Source: Halisarca cf. caerulea (lineage: Eukaryota > Porifera > Demospongiae > Chondrillida > Halisarcidae). Taken from it: 64,000 nucleotides of DNA. The stretch spans positions 349,171-413,170 of the forward strand of contig CAUJGJ010000188.1 of assembly GCA_963170055.1 (NCBI GenBank), given 5' to 3'. The notes below the pieces were generated by a model. It did not search any database. It was not told where the DNA came from and saw only the letters and a list, made by a program, of their open reading frames with translations. Positions 11,601-24,215 of the stretch are shown in pieces; position 1 is the first letter of the stretch, and each line of letters opens with the position of its first letter. The position numbers were made by a program, and so were the translations under genes.

Positions 11601-14600
11601 CACGCTTTACAATACACATAGTCCTTAATCTAGTTTAAGGCACAGTGTATACTGAGTAAAGATATTCATCACTCCTAAGTACATTAGCATGACCTTTTCG
11701 GCTCCAAAATTGAGGAAAGCATGTCAGACAATATAATATTATTAATTTACCACACACCACAATATGTAATATTTTTTCTCACACACTCGAAGTTTAAATG
11801 GTGTTGTTTTCTTCAGCCAGTTTTCCGTAGATGAAACTGGTACAAATGGAGTAATTTCATGATGTGGACTGAGCTGTACATTACTTTGTACATCTTTCCA
11901 TAGAGCCTACAATAATAGTAAGACCTTGAAACACCAATGCAAGCAAAAATACTTAATTACTCACAGTTTGAACAATAAAAGACACCATTTCCTTGGCTTC
12001 CCAGTAGCGTGAATGTAAAACTAGAGCACGTGCACTCATGGACATCATTCCAAGATCACCAACAGAAGAGGGTTCTTCAATAACATAGTCAATACGATAT
12101 TGAGACCACCAGTTCCTTACAATTCTAGTTACTTCTGTAAAAGTACATGAATATGCGAATTCACATTTGATCATGAATTCCAGTTACATTTGTAAAAGAA
12201 AGACAAAATACAGTAAAACTTACTTGATAATTCAGCACTTGCAACAAACTCCTCATCATTCTCTAGATCAAAACTGCTAGCTGGACCAAATACTGCACTA
12301 GAGACTGAGACGTCAGTATTACTTATGGGCTTCATGTTATCACAGCTTTCAATTGATGTAAGTGGTTTCTGACTTATCAAACTGTCCTGGTCCTGGTCAC
12401 AGTCTACATCCATAAACAGGTCAGGGTAGGCCTCCATTGTATTCACCAGAAGTGTAGGATTGTCCTGATCCCAGTAGCAAGGATAAATGCTTGAAATTGA
12501 CATAGGTGGAATGTGTGAAAACTCAAGTGACAGCAGGGGCTCAATCCTTGAGGCAATTGGATCCAAGCAGTACATAATATTGTAAAATCCTTCGCATTTG
12601 GGTTGTTGCGGTCCTAAACAATGAATTAACTGCTGTGGAAATACTACAATGTGATTAAAAAGCTCACTACCATAACAACAACAGTACATACACAATGATA
12701 ACATAATATCCATGCTAGCAAGGAGATAGTTCCGGTATGTCTGACACCTACCATTATGACAGGAATTAACACTATGAATAAGATAGGTGTTAATGAATAA
12801 TGTTTTGAAGACACCTCTTTAAAGGCGGGTGAAAAGTATTATTCATTAATGGTGTCAAATCCGGGTTATTATGTCACTTGCTTAGCAAGGCCAATATTGT
12901 AGCGCAACGAGTTGTAAGTATGCGGGACTATCCATATTAAAAACGGAAACCAATAATGACTCACCAGCACTTTTGCCTTGTTGTAAAAGTCTGTTTGCTA
13001 AAATCATACCAAGAGGAGATCCAAAGCTGAAGAAGTTAGTAACTTTGAACTGCAGTCTCTTACACAGATACGCTTCACCACATTCTGAAGATGAAAAAAA
13101 TTATGTGAGTATGTGCAGGATTTTTTATTAATCATTAATTTTAAGCAGTAAACACAATACACATGAAGCAGAAAAAGATGAACAAGGTGATAGAAAGAGA
13201 AGGTATGACGTTGTAATGTGTGATAGTAGGTTCTCATTGTATGTAACTATATACAAGAAAAATATGAACAACCAATATTTATACTTATGTGTAATGCTAC
13301 CAATACAGTTTGATGATATCCTTTAAAGAACAAACCTTCATGGCAAAATTTTGATTGGGTTAGTATGTCATAAACAGCCACAGATCCAGCACAGTCTCCC
13401 AAAATATGTACCTAATCATAAAAAAATAATATATTATGTGAAAATGCTCAACAGTATCTACAGTACATGCAGTGTTACTTGTCCTCTAAACTTTTGGCCT
13501 TTGTCACTCTTGAGGAAAGTTGTATACACTTCGTTCAACAACTTTACCGTGTCGTTCAGGTGCTCTTCATACTCTGGGAAATTGGTCATCATGAGAGCAG
13601 TAGCAATTCCAGGAATCCATAATGCTGGAGTTTGAACATCATGAGATGACATACAAGCGGTTGATGAAGGTTGCAATGATGCAACAGTGGAGATGGCAGC
13701 ATCCTTAATAGGAGGGCAATACACAGGATAAACTGCCACACTGTCCACTGCACTTAGGAACTGTGCTTTTATGACTGACAATAATGTCTTTTGAATGATA
13801 TCAAAACTACATTCAATAGGAAACGCCTCTTTTGTGTTCATACATGTGCTCCCCCCATGGACCACGATGAACAGATGTCCATCATGGTTCTCATCATCAT
13901 GATCATGTGCACCATGCTCTTGCTGTGCAAAATGCTCTTCAGAGGTGAACGAATAAAAGTCATCTTCACCATTACCTTCATGTACAGAAAAGTAATCTGA
14001 AGAAATGAACACAGAGGTCACTGTATACTAAGTAAAACTTCAAGAATATAAACTAACATAATAATTGTCAATAATACAGTATGCACAAAGATGCGTATAA
14101 CATCCAAGAATGTCAACAGCTAAATATGCACCCTCCCCACTCTGTAGTTGTGTGGCCAAGGGTAGTCCAGACAAATCCACAGCCTGCTACTGTATAGCAC
14201 ACAGCGCATGGAGCCCACTTAAGAACACTCTTATGAAAACTTTACTTAATATATAAGGAGCTTTCTATGTCTCAAATATAACAGTATGCTTTATATCCTT
14301 AAAAAATTGAAAAAAGGTAAATATTTGACTATGACATTGTGAATGTCTTTTGGTACAGTACTAAAAACGGTTTGTGATTATTGATAGAAAAAATGGAAAT
14401 GATGTCTATATCCCAAGCTGAAAATTCTAAATAAAGGCAAAAATTGGATAAAATACTTTTCGGCCCTACAAATGTCAGCTAAAGGAGAAACATTAAGACG
14501 AGATTGTAGCCAGGTGGCTTAGTCTGTCTATGCACATTAGAATACACAGTGAAACCTCTGTCAAGGACACGTCTGAAATGCACCTCCTCTAACAGGACAT

Positions 14601-17600
14601 CATCATTTTGCCCCACTTAGAATACACCACCTGAAATGACACCTCTATATACAGGACTTTTCTCTGTGGTCCCAATGGTGTCCTTGTTATAAGGGGGTAT
14701 AAAAACCATTAAAATTGGTAAAAGGATGTAGGATTGATGCAGGATTGTACAAAAAGGTTTTATCAAAAAAGTATCCTCCAAAAACACATGGAACAAGGGT
14801 AAGTTGCAAAGCTGGTACAGGGCTAGGTGGGCAAAGGGCAAGATAGGCATAGGGCTAAATGAGCATAGGGCTACACATACATGAGGCTAGACGGGTATAG
14901 GGCTAGACAGAGTTTAGTTGGACTGAGTGCACAGTGCAAATTCCTACATCCACATATGCAGCCCTCTTATCTGCAACTCCAATAATCCACTGCAAAATAG
15001 TCTGTCCTTATTATGGTGGAATATCAGGGTTGCACTGATGAAGAATTGGCCATAGTACAAAGTACCTTATACAATATGCAAATGAAATCCTTATGGAGTA
15101 GATTTATTTTCCATGGATCGAAATACAGATCACGAAGCCAACACAAGCGTAGATGTAACTTCCAAGAATGTCAACAGCAATATACATATGCACACTCTCA
15201 ATCTACAAATACTGATCATGGAAGTACTCATGTATCACTAAAACAAGGTAAAATATTGTTTGAGTAGTACATACCAAACTACAAACTTCAACAGTGATCA
15301 TGGAAATACATGAGAGGGTAATTGTTTACCACATGTGCTGAAAATGGTGGATACATACCAATAGATTAACCATGCACACTAACAAGTACTGTATATACCT
15401 TTCCCATCTGTTGCATCGTGATATTCATCATCAGAATCACATTGCTCCAGTACATCTAAATTGCACTGTATTCGAGATTCTATGTGAAAATCACTTTCCT
15501 GCCTCTCCCTGGCACTAGATCTACGGGTCATCCTTTGTTGTGTCAAAGGATCCATCCTTGCCGGATTCAAGATGAGATCTTCATTACCGCTTGAGTGAGC
15601 AGAAGAAACAGGCATGGTATTCTCTCCTAGGGAAACCACACTTTGATCATCATCTGAACCTACACATGTACCACTAAAACAAGGTAAAATATTTTTTTTT
15701 TTGGAAACTAACAGGTCCAATCACCTTTGCTTGCTGTTTCGACCTCACTGTCTGAATGAATAGGACGGCCCAACTTTCTTCTTAATTCAATCTGAGCTTC
15801 ACGTTCAAGTTGTCGGATGTCAGCCATTGTGAGGCCCACCCATTCGTCTTGCCATACCCATGCTTGACGATGTGCCCGGAGCATAACCCTTCTTAAGCCA
15901 TAGTCATGGATCAGCCTTTCAACACGAGACTGCATACCCCAGTAACGGAATTCCACCTACAAAAAATCAAAGATCATTATCCACTCAACATATTAAGATA
16001 TTAGAATATTCTAACTAGCTTTTATTTACCTTACATAATTTGTAAGAACACATGATTATCCCATTTGGTGGACTTCTTCGCCAGTCTGCACTTAACGGTC
16101 CTCGGTTTGTTTTCTGTGACTTAAAGATTACCGGATCTTCATCTTCTTTGTATTCCCCACTAGGCAATGGGTCATTCACAATGTCGATGTAGTCTGCAAT
16201 GACAGACAGCAAACAAATTACAATGCGAACTAAAAGATGATGATGTGGGATTCTCTATCACAATGCTGACCTAACTCTCGGCTACGAAGCTCAGATCCCT
16301 TGAGATTAAATACATTTTCCTGCAGGATACAGTGCACAGTGGAAATACACACAAAATTTGAAAACTACATACAAGCTAGGCAACTGGTCATATATAAGTA
16401 TGTAGGAGGAAACAGGTAATTTGGAAGAGTGAGATATGTCAAAATGGCCCAATCAAAAGCAATATTACCATCACAATTACCATCAAACTATACACATTAT
16501 TTCTCATCAGTGCTGCCTCTGTGGATTGGGAGGTTGAGCAGTAGCAAGTATGGACAGTCGACCACAGCAAAGGTTAGAAGCACTGCTGTACATTAACTCA
16601 GTATTTCCAATTATCCCCCCTCAACCTTACACATGTACAGAAAGCACACACTAGCTTCTTCATGTCAGTAAATAGGATGGCAATGCAAGCCATTCTAAAA
16701 TCGTGATATAGTTAGTATTATAAAAGTCACAGTTACTCAACAAAATTAAAATCAGAAAAAAGATAAAAAAACAACATGTACTGGAAGAAACACATACCTG
16801 ACCACCATCATCTTGGAAAAAGTAGGTTTCGATATCCAGTGAGAATTTTTCTATGAAAGGACAAGAAAATCTGGTTCTTGTATATGGATAAGCATTCCAC
16901 GCTTCCTCATGAACCTATCGAAGATGTATAACATATATACAGTATATATATATTATGTATATGATAACAATTTCAAGCATGTTCAATATGTACATATAGT
17001 ACATACGAACATGCATGCATACATCATCATATACATATGTAAGCACACAATGCATCACAAATTGCTTGTAGCTTCACTTTTGGCCACTAGCATGATTTGT
17101 AGTAAACATAGACTTTCAATAATCTATGAATGTGTACATGGTTTTTCCCTACAAATGTATTAATTTAGAAAAGAAGACATATTGTACCGACATGCCTTAC
17201 GATACCTGGGGAGAACACTGTTAATGGCATGTAGTCTCCAAGTACAAATTCATTTGTATATATGCGCTGTAGTAAATGATAAATCATACTGCTTATAAGA
17301 ATGATATTGTAAACTAAAGTTTATTCAAATAAGTTATAGCTATCCTGCACTGAAAAGTCAATAAAAGTGCTTGCTACCTCTTAAACTTCCCGTTTGAAAC
17401 ACGTTATTTGCTTCACTCTATGCATATATATTATAATACATACATTAATTCATACATATACAGTCACCATTGCTTGCACAGCGGGAATGTATGTTCTGGG
17501 TAAAGGAAGATACTGGATAAAAAATATGTACTGTATTCTTGCCTAAGGGTATGCGATTAACAGGGGACCACTGTACAGTATATATTGCATGTATATATCT

Positions 17601-19295
17601 ATCTAATATTAACCAAAGAAAATGCATAATATTATATACATATATGGTTGATTTACCAAGAGCATACTTCAAAGGGTTGTGTTTCAAGGAATGTGGATGT
17701 GAGCAATAGGTAGGTAACACCATGTAGGCACCTGTCAACCATATCCAAAGCAGCTATGTCATCAACAGGAGAATGATGAAAACTGCATGGTGACAAATGC
17801 GTTTATGACTTCATGCATGGTAACACCTATTATGTTGTAATCCTTAGCCTCGAAGTAAAACTAGGAAGTTGAGTCCAATTAATTTAGAAAACTAGTTATG
17901 AACGCAGTTCAGATCTCGCTATAATTCCCAAACCCAATAGTTCTTGTGAGTCTGGGAACAAGATTATGTTGCAAATGACCGCCATCATGGCTAATGTACT
18001 TAGTGACCTGATGGTAAAATCGGTGTTCCTACCTTTTCATTAAATTTTTAGAATTGGTTAGCAAAAATTTAAGATGTGTATGTTTCAGGCCTTGTAACAT
18101 GATGTATTGAGCTCCAAACAGAGCAATGAGACTTTCAAGTAGGCCAAGATTTGAAACTTCTTAGTATTTTGCTGAGCTATCTGTTCTCTAACTAGAATGG
18201 TTTAGTGCTGATTGTATAGTGCACATATATCTAAGTCATTGTTTCTGTTCATGTGTTCTTTAATATTGACATAGAGCCACAATATGAGTTGAAAATCTCA
18301 GTTCTGGACCAAAAGGTCCAATTGTACCCCATGAAATATGTGGGTGACCTCGGATGGACTCTCACTGGTGAAGGAAACAATCCCACTAAACGGTACTTGG
18401 TAATTAGAACATTTACCTGCACAGAACATTACATTTACAATCTCACATATGTATACAAACCTCCATAGCCTCTTTTGGTACCATAGATCTGCACCATTTT
18501 GGAATGTGTCTTTCAATGTGGTAAATCTTGTGTGTATATTGACCTTCTTCTCCTGTGGCATCATTTCTGTATGGATGGTTTTCAATAATCTCCACAGCAC
18601 TACCTTCTCCTTCGCTTTCAACACGACTCTTTTTCTGAAAAGTGATATTCAAACATTTGCATTTAATCTATAGTTTGCTGCACGGACAACAATATCACAC
18701 CTGCTGTAAAGTACTTACGTATAATATGAATTTTGTATTACAAAGACTGCACTACAAAGTAGGAATGGGTAATATTGGTTTCAATCAGCCATGATTCTAG
18801 TCCAATGTAATATTATGTTTACCATTGTAAAATTTACTAGACTGCACCAGAATCTTAAAACTATAAGCACAAATGCAACAAATGTATTGAAATCTGGGTG
18901 ATCCCAATATTAAAAGGAAACTACTGTAGGAGATCAAGCAAATACTTTTAAGGTGGAGAAAGGCTTAAATTAAGTTTATACTGTACGTATGTATCATGGT
19001 ATTCACTGAAGAAAACATACTGTTGTTGACACTTGAAAGTAGTGATGAACAGCCCTATGACACTATTATCATAAAAATCACGATACTACTAGAATCAAAG
19101 ATAACAGAAAAGAAACAATGTCAAAAACACCAACAATATGATTACCATCGGAAAATATCATGGTTTTCCCGATTACTGAAACATCAACAATCCTACTCCA
19201 AAGACAGAATACCTCACCTGAATCATATATAGCTGAGCAATGCGATATTCCTCCAGGGTTAAGGGTAGAGGTATGCGGTACTCTTTAATCAGCAT
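8622..19295 (-). CDS. Membrane-associated phosphatidylinositol transfer protein (PITPNM/rdgB family)
   Basis: Lipid transfer protein that exchanges phosphatidylinositol and phosphatidic acid at ER-plasma membrane contacts. Nineteen exons: 19295-19218, 18634-18461, 16914-16798, 16319-16271, 16193-16030, 15956-15725, 15659-15399, 13996-13479, 13411-13336, 13084-12965, 12613-12224, 12134-11965, 11906-11787, 11336-11220, 10751-10603, 10089-9940, 9644-9461, 9221-9081 and 8771-8622. They sum to 3360 nt, 1119 aa, with consistent phases. The PITP domain is residues 1-270 (MLIKEYRIPLPLTLEEY; EEAWNAYPYTRTRF; LPSGEYKEDEDP; YWGMQSR). A FFAT-like motif EYHDATD lies at 350-356 after an acidic tract. The central part has HGG, then GDCAGS (536-541), FFSFGSPLGM and a DDHD-type core (YRIDYV...SRYWEAKEMV). 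The LNS2 domain is about 905-1070 (VDIYILTTPPNGEW; VFSIDGSF; DQGHLIIYISSRPEFQK). It is somewhat shorter than the mammalian proteins (over 1200 aa). Confidence 0.95.
12730..12895. repeat. Small foldback in PITPNM intron 10
   Basis: The ends 'tgacacctaccatta' and 'attaatggtgtca' are imperfect inverted repeats, and a second internal pair ('ggtgttaatgaata' and 'tattcattaatgg') lies between them. This looks like a short non-autonomous element inside the intron between exons 10 and 11. Exact ends are uncertain. Confidence 0.4.
14549..14691. mobile_element. Fragment of a pogo-like CAGTGAAACCTCT element
   Basis: Starts with 'cagtgaaacctctgtcaagg', the same terminus as the complete elements at 20935-21399 and 34779-35512. 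It runs into the start of MITE copy 2 at 14692 and no right end is found, so it is probably truncated. It lies in the PITPNM intron between exons 7 and 8. Confidence 0.5.
14692..14951. mobile_element. Palindromic MITE, family A, copy 2 (one arm)
   Basis: Begins 'gggggtataaaaaccatt', passes 'ggatgtaggattgatgcagg' and the run of 'gggctagacgggtataggg' words, and stops at 'acaaattcctacatcc', the position of the centre in the other copies. Only the left arm is present. It is inside the PITPNM intron between exons 7 and 8. Confidence 0.7.
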
Positions 19296-20332
19296 AATTC
19301 ACATTCAACACGAACAGAAATGGTCCTATGCAGAAAATAACCAAGCCATAATACACGCCCCCACTTGCTTGTTGCATCACATAAGACTTACTACATTGAG
19401 GTTACTTCAAGCCAAGAGTACCTAGGCAATGGAAGCACAATGAGTACATTTTATGTGCTGTAATCAGAGGGTTATAGAATATATGTATAATACAGCAATG
19501 ATAGTCTACACAATAGACATATGTATTGTGCTAGCAATGTTCATAACACTACATTTGTGACAATTATAGCGAATGTCTGATACACAAAAGTTCAGTGGAA
19601 AATACGACTGATGGTATGAAGCTAATAAACTTTACGGTAGTAATTGGTCAAATACAGAGTTTATCTGGTCATATGCGCACATATCTACGTATGTAAGACC
19701 TAGTGATCATTCTGGCAACAAAAAATAGCTGTCCACCTTGCCTTATTGTGATTTTTTTACTTCTGTATATTATAATTTTTTTCAATTTGTATGTATTTTG
19801 CCTACTTGCAGTATACGCTTAATACTGTGATTTATATTTCTCGTATAATTGTATAATTATGTACTTTTGATACTTCATTTTTGTATGTTATGTACGTACC
19901 TTTTGGGTGCCTTTGCAGTAGCCTCAGGATATTGTGTCCCAGACTAAACAAGATTTCATATGTTATCCTTGGCTATCCTATTTTTTGTTTTTTGCATAAT
20001 CTTTCAATTAATATGTTGCCTACTTGAATTATTACTATAATTATTCATATTTTGTTATTTTAACTTCCAAAAAGTATTTCAGCTTTGTATATACATTGTC
20101 TGTTATTATGACAGATATATCTTTCATTGTATCCTGGTGAGGGGGCGAATTATGGGTGGATCAAAGGAAAAAGTGTGCTGACATTTGTGATGTAGCACAG
20201 GTCACTGATATACGCACACTTCCTAATTGATGTCAATTGATGTCAACTAATAGTGTAAGTGGCTGGAACCGATCAACTCCAGATGAGACTGTACACACCA
20301 ACAGTAAACAGTGAATGGTTACCAGGATACAA
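19296..20332. other. Upstream region of PITPNM with a LINE-type 3' tail
   Basis: No exon seen. Around 19780-19960 the DNA is T-rich and contains 'gcagtagcctcaggat' preceded by 'ttttgggtgcctttg'. A closely similar pair of words, 'gggtgcc' then 'acagtagcctctgg', occurs at 44159-44180. The two are probably 3' tails of the same non-LTR retrotransposon family. The PITPNM promoter must lie at the left side of this block; no motif is assigned. Confidence 0.45.
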
Positions 20333-20455
20333 ATTAGTTATATCCTGTCCAGGTGTGCTGCAGCAGAAAATACAGTGCTGATGACCTTGGGCTTCGCCCT
20401 CGGTCAATCAGCACTGTATTTCTGCTGCAGCACACCTGGACAGGATATAACTAAT
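20333..20455. repeat. Long near-perfect hairpin
   Basis: A 49-nt arm starting 'attagttatatcctgtcc' (20333-20381) pairs with 20408-20455 ending 'ggacaggatataactaat', with a single bulged A. The 26-nt loop itself holds a small GC-rich stem ('gaccttgggc'/'ccctcggtc'). The near-identity of the arms points to a recent foldback insertion; a small-RNA precursor is a less likely alternative. Confidence 0.8.
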
Positions 20456-20934
20456 ACCTATCACATCAGCTTAGCATATAACCTTGGGGGGGGAGTTTGT
20501 CCCAAAGGGGCTAAATTATCCTAGGAACTTTACCCTGGGGGGATAAAATATCCTAGTATATTTTAACCGGGGGTGATAAAATATAGGGGGTAAGAAATCA
20601 CCATGACACCGGCATTCAGTAAGCGAACATCAAAGTCTTGTCAATGGAGAAACAAGATGCCAGTACAAAGACGCAGATTCGCGGACATACAGTTGGCTAA
20701 CTAATGAGCAGCGAGCACAGGTTGGTAAGCTGCTTAGCACACTCTTCCATGTGTCCGCTAATGCTCTACAGGCATGTAGCTAGAGTATCTTTTACAATAT
20801 TGCTATAATATTCTTTTATTTTTACATGTAAGGTAACCTGCGAACTTTACAAACTGCGAAAATTTTGATATAAGGCTTTCTACAGAATTTCATGAAATAA
20901 AAAATAATTAATACCTCTATGATACTTGTTTGTA

Positions 20935-21399
20935 CAGTGAAATCTGCTATTCTGGACACCTGATAAAAGGACAACTGTATAAACTGGAATGGTCCCAAGT
21001 TCTCAATTGAATTGTGTACATTTGATACCTACAAAATATGGATACCTCCCAAGTCTGGAATCTGGACAGTGATTTATGGTTCCAACATTCTCGATAAAAT
21101 AATATTATTATCTGTGTATTGTGGAGAATGCACAAGATATGCCCAAGAGATCCTTGAATAATATTTATTCTGAACTGTTCAACAGCGTTAGTTAGCTAAA
21201 ATGGCTTCAATACACCATCTTGTCAATAAACACCACTTCTTTAAAAAGTTATTGTTGTCAAATACACCTTTTCCTTTGACATCAGTACTTCTATTCAAAT
21301 GAAATTATGGTAGCAATCTTGAAAAATCAGGACACCTCTGTAATCAGGGCACTTTTGCCTGGCCCTCAAGGTGTCCACAACATTACACAGGGTCCACTG
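20935..21399. mobile_element. Non-autonomous pogo/mariner-like element with TA target
   Basis: Bounded by TA dinucleotides at 20933-20934 and 21400-21401. Ends are 'cagtgaaatctgctattctg' and 'cacagggtccactg', and both subterminal regions carry 'ggacacct' words (Tc1/mariner superfamily, pogo-like termini). No transposase frame is present in its 465 bp. Confidence 0.65.
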
Positions 21400-22020
21400 T
21401 AGATGATGCTGGGCGAGGGAGGGTACTATCTATAACCATGTAGGTGGTCCTGATTGAGGGAGGGGGACCATTTACATTGCTGTAGATGGTCCTGGAGAAG
21501 AGGAACAACTTGCAGGGCCATACATGGCTACCCATCCACAATATTGGGGTTGCTCATGGAGGGGTACAATGCTGTGAATGGTCAACAAGGGGGGAGGTAA
21601 CTACATCTTGCAGATAATTCTCGGTGAGGAAACCATCTACAACAATGCGGATGAGTCTGGGTGAAGGGATCATCTACACCAATGTCGGAGGGAGGGGGAT
21701 CTACAATGCCATGGACGGTCTATCCATCTAGATAGTTGTAGTTGGACTTGGGCGATGGAGAGAGACCACCCACATTGCTAAAAGTGGTCGGGGGGGGTTA
21801 GCATCTACAGTACCTTGTATTAATCTTACAGGGGGATCACAATGGGGTAAAGATGAAAGGGGGGTCACTTATATATTGCACTGCAAATCGTGATAGGGAG
21901 GGATGACACAAGGTGACTGATCACTTATGGCAATGTAAATGGTGCTAGGGGAACCATTCATGCCGCCACGGATGGTTTGGGAACCACCTGCAGCGCCATG
22001 GACGGTTCAGGGGGGCTAAC
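21400..22020. repeat. Degenerate G-rich tandem repeat
   Basis: Diverged units of roughly 50-65 bp carrying variants of 'tagatggtcctgg', 'gagggggaccat' and 'acattgctg' follow one another along about 600 bp. The G-rich strand is the plus strand. No coding potential. Confidence 0.6.
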
Positions 22021-22999
22021 TCAAGCACAACAGTTCCTGTGACGGTATAACCATAGATACTGTGGTTTGTAGTACCGAGCGAGAGTGAAGGTATGGCTAC
22101 CACCACGTGGTAATGAGTAAAAGGATAACGAATTATGATGATAAAGACAACCACAAAAAATGACGAGGAAGACAAGAAGAGTGACCAGGAGTTGAAGCAG
22201 CACTTTGACCAAGGAGAATCGAGGAGGATGGTGGTAGCAATTTTGGGAACCCCTACGCAAATTAGCACTGCTACCACCATACTGATTGATCAGTTTGCAA
22301 ACGAAATGCTGCTTGTTCGAAGTCCGGCCTTGCCTGGGAAGTATTTGTACTTCAACCCCAGTGTCCTAGACCAGCGGTCACTGCCACCCATCTGCCTTGC
22401 CAGGCTCTAAGGAACACCCCAACACAGCCCCTGGCTGTCTATGGACTCCTATTTTAACCTGTGTCCGAGGCTGGCTAGATAAGAGAATCATAAGTAGAGA
22501 GTAGTTTTAGGTTTAGTAAGTAGTAACTCTTATCTGGCTATTTTGTATCTTATTATTACTTGTGATTAGTAATGAGGAGGTTTCTCCTTCCCGATATTGC
22601 CAAATACGAACACCTCGTTGGTGCATTCATAAGCTTTTTATTCTCTTTTATGTTTATCCTCTACTTCTGATACTTAACTTTCGCGGTCTTATAAAGAGAC
22701 AGACTCCCTAACTCATATAATCTGTACCAGAGAATGTACGAACACAAAACGGGCCGTTGACCACTATAAATATTGAAACCCTACATACATCATTTGAAAT
22801 ATTGAGGAGATTAGGATATATGAGAGAAATTGCACAATACAATTCTTTACCCGTGGCAGAAGATAGAGAAAGAAGCCGTGACAACAACTCTCACCGTTTT
22901 AAAACAATCCTACTTCGGAAGGTGGGATTTCCGCTTAAAAAGAGGGATTTCCCCTCAAACATAAGCGCTGTAGGCTACTGTACTTCCCACGAACGAGCG
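22021..22999. other. Unassigned intergenic DNA
   Basis: Open frames up to about 110 codons occur (1945-2280 in the last four digits, both strands), but they overlap the end of the tandem repeat and show no recognisable domain. 'gtccgaggctggc' near 22466 is the reverse complement of a word at 43347, suggesting a shared repeat. No exon is supported. Confidence 0.35.
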
Positions 23000-23000
23000 T

Positions 23001-23366
23001 GTATAGAAACCATTTTAATTTAAAAAAAAAACATTTTAAAATGGTAAATGGATGTAGAATTGACACTGTCACACACGTACAAATAGATTTTATCAAAGAG
23101 ACTGAGTGCACCCTGCAAATTCCTACATCCTGTATGCTACGGGATGTAGGAATTTACCGGCTTAGTGTGCAAACATGCAGTCCAACTAAACTCTGTCCAG
23201 CCCTGTACTTGTCTAACCTCTTGTACGTGTCTGATCCTGTTACTTTTGCCCATCTAGCCTGTGTCCTTTCACAACTTACCTTTGTTCCAAGTGTTTTTTG
23301 AGGATGCTTTTGTCCAGTGTCAATCATACATTCTTTTACCATTTTAAATGGCTTTTATGCCCCCTT
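23001..23366. mobile_element. Palindromic MITE, family A, copy 3
   Basis: Left arm 'aaaatggtaaatggatgtag' and right arm 'cattcttttaccattttaaa' with central 'ttcctacatcc...gggatgtaggaa'. Ends near 'tagaaaccatttta' and 'aatggcttttatgcccc', matching copies 1, 2 and 4. The 'gggctagac' block of the left arm is shorter here than in copy 1. Confidence 0.7.
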
Positions 23367-23379
23367 ATTTTTTGGATGA

Positions 23380-24215
23380 CACTGTGATCAGATCTATTAC
23401 TCAGCAGACAGTGTCAGTGATTTAGAAGTCACATGGTTTTGGAGAAAGACTTGATGTGTGTTGCAAAATGGGCGGAGAGCAATGGCCTGAGATTAAATGA
23501 AAAAATGCACTTACTTTTGCTTGAAAGAAAAGGAGGAGATCAGGAATTCCAGAACATTAAGGTTACTTTGTCTTTAGATCTATCCTTTGTCTGGGTAAGT
23601 ATTAATAAATAAAAAATCCATGTGTGAAATGTTTGGGTGTTTAGGTGGATGATCAATGGGAGGAACATTTAGAAGCCTTGAGGAGAAAGTACTACTATTG
23701 CATGGGTTGGCAAACTTAAGATGTCTGAGAGAAGTACTCCCGTTGAAATTGAAGATAGATGTATACAATATTGCTCCATGGTCTGGCAGGAATACTCTAA
23801 AGATTTGCAGAAAACTCAGAGTGAAGCAAATCCAGAACTATGGAATGCACACCTCGCTGTCTAGGCCATCTATGACATCAAGTGCAGAATAAGAGAAACA
23901 CTTGGATGGGTTCCACTGTCTGAGAGCTAGGAGAAGTATCTTCAGACTAGCTTGCTCTTGTGCACTGATCCACATGCAACCAGGGTCCATGCAGATTACA
24001 TGAAATTAAGTATATTCCAAACAAACGAAGAAGCAGGATGTTGAGCAACAAGGGGTTCAGATAAACTTCATACTTTTAAAGTAAATGCAGGAATATATTA
24101 TAACATTGTCAAATTGTTTTGTGCTAAATGATTGCAAGAATGGAACACACTCCCTTCCGATCTAAGAAAAATTGTCCCTAGCTGCTTAAGTTTTTAAGAA
24201 GTAAGAGACATGCAC
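23380..24215 (+). pseudogene. LINE reverse-transcriptase relic (C-terminal part)
   Basis: The plus strand shows broken frames with the layout that follows a reverse-transcriptase core in non-LTR elements: NEKMHLLLLERKG, then LANLRCLREVLPLKLK, NYGMH, RETLGWVPLSER and finally EWNTLPSDLRK. Frameshifts and stops separate them. The same layout occurs in the relic at 41000-42160 ([19 protein letters not shown]), so both derive from one family. No catalytic YADD segment survives here. Confidence 0.65.

Noticed and set aside
21945..22410. Open frames of 79-111 codons on both strands
   Set aside because: They overlap the degenerate G-rich tandem repeat, have repeat-driven composition and no recognisable domain or splice context.
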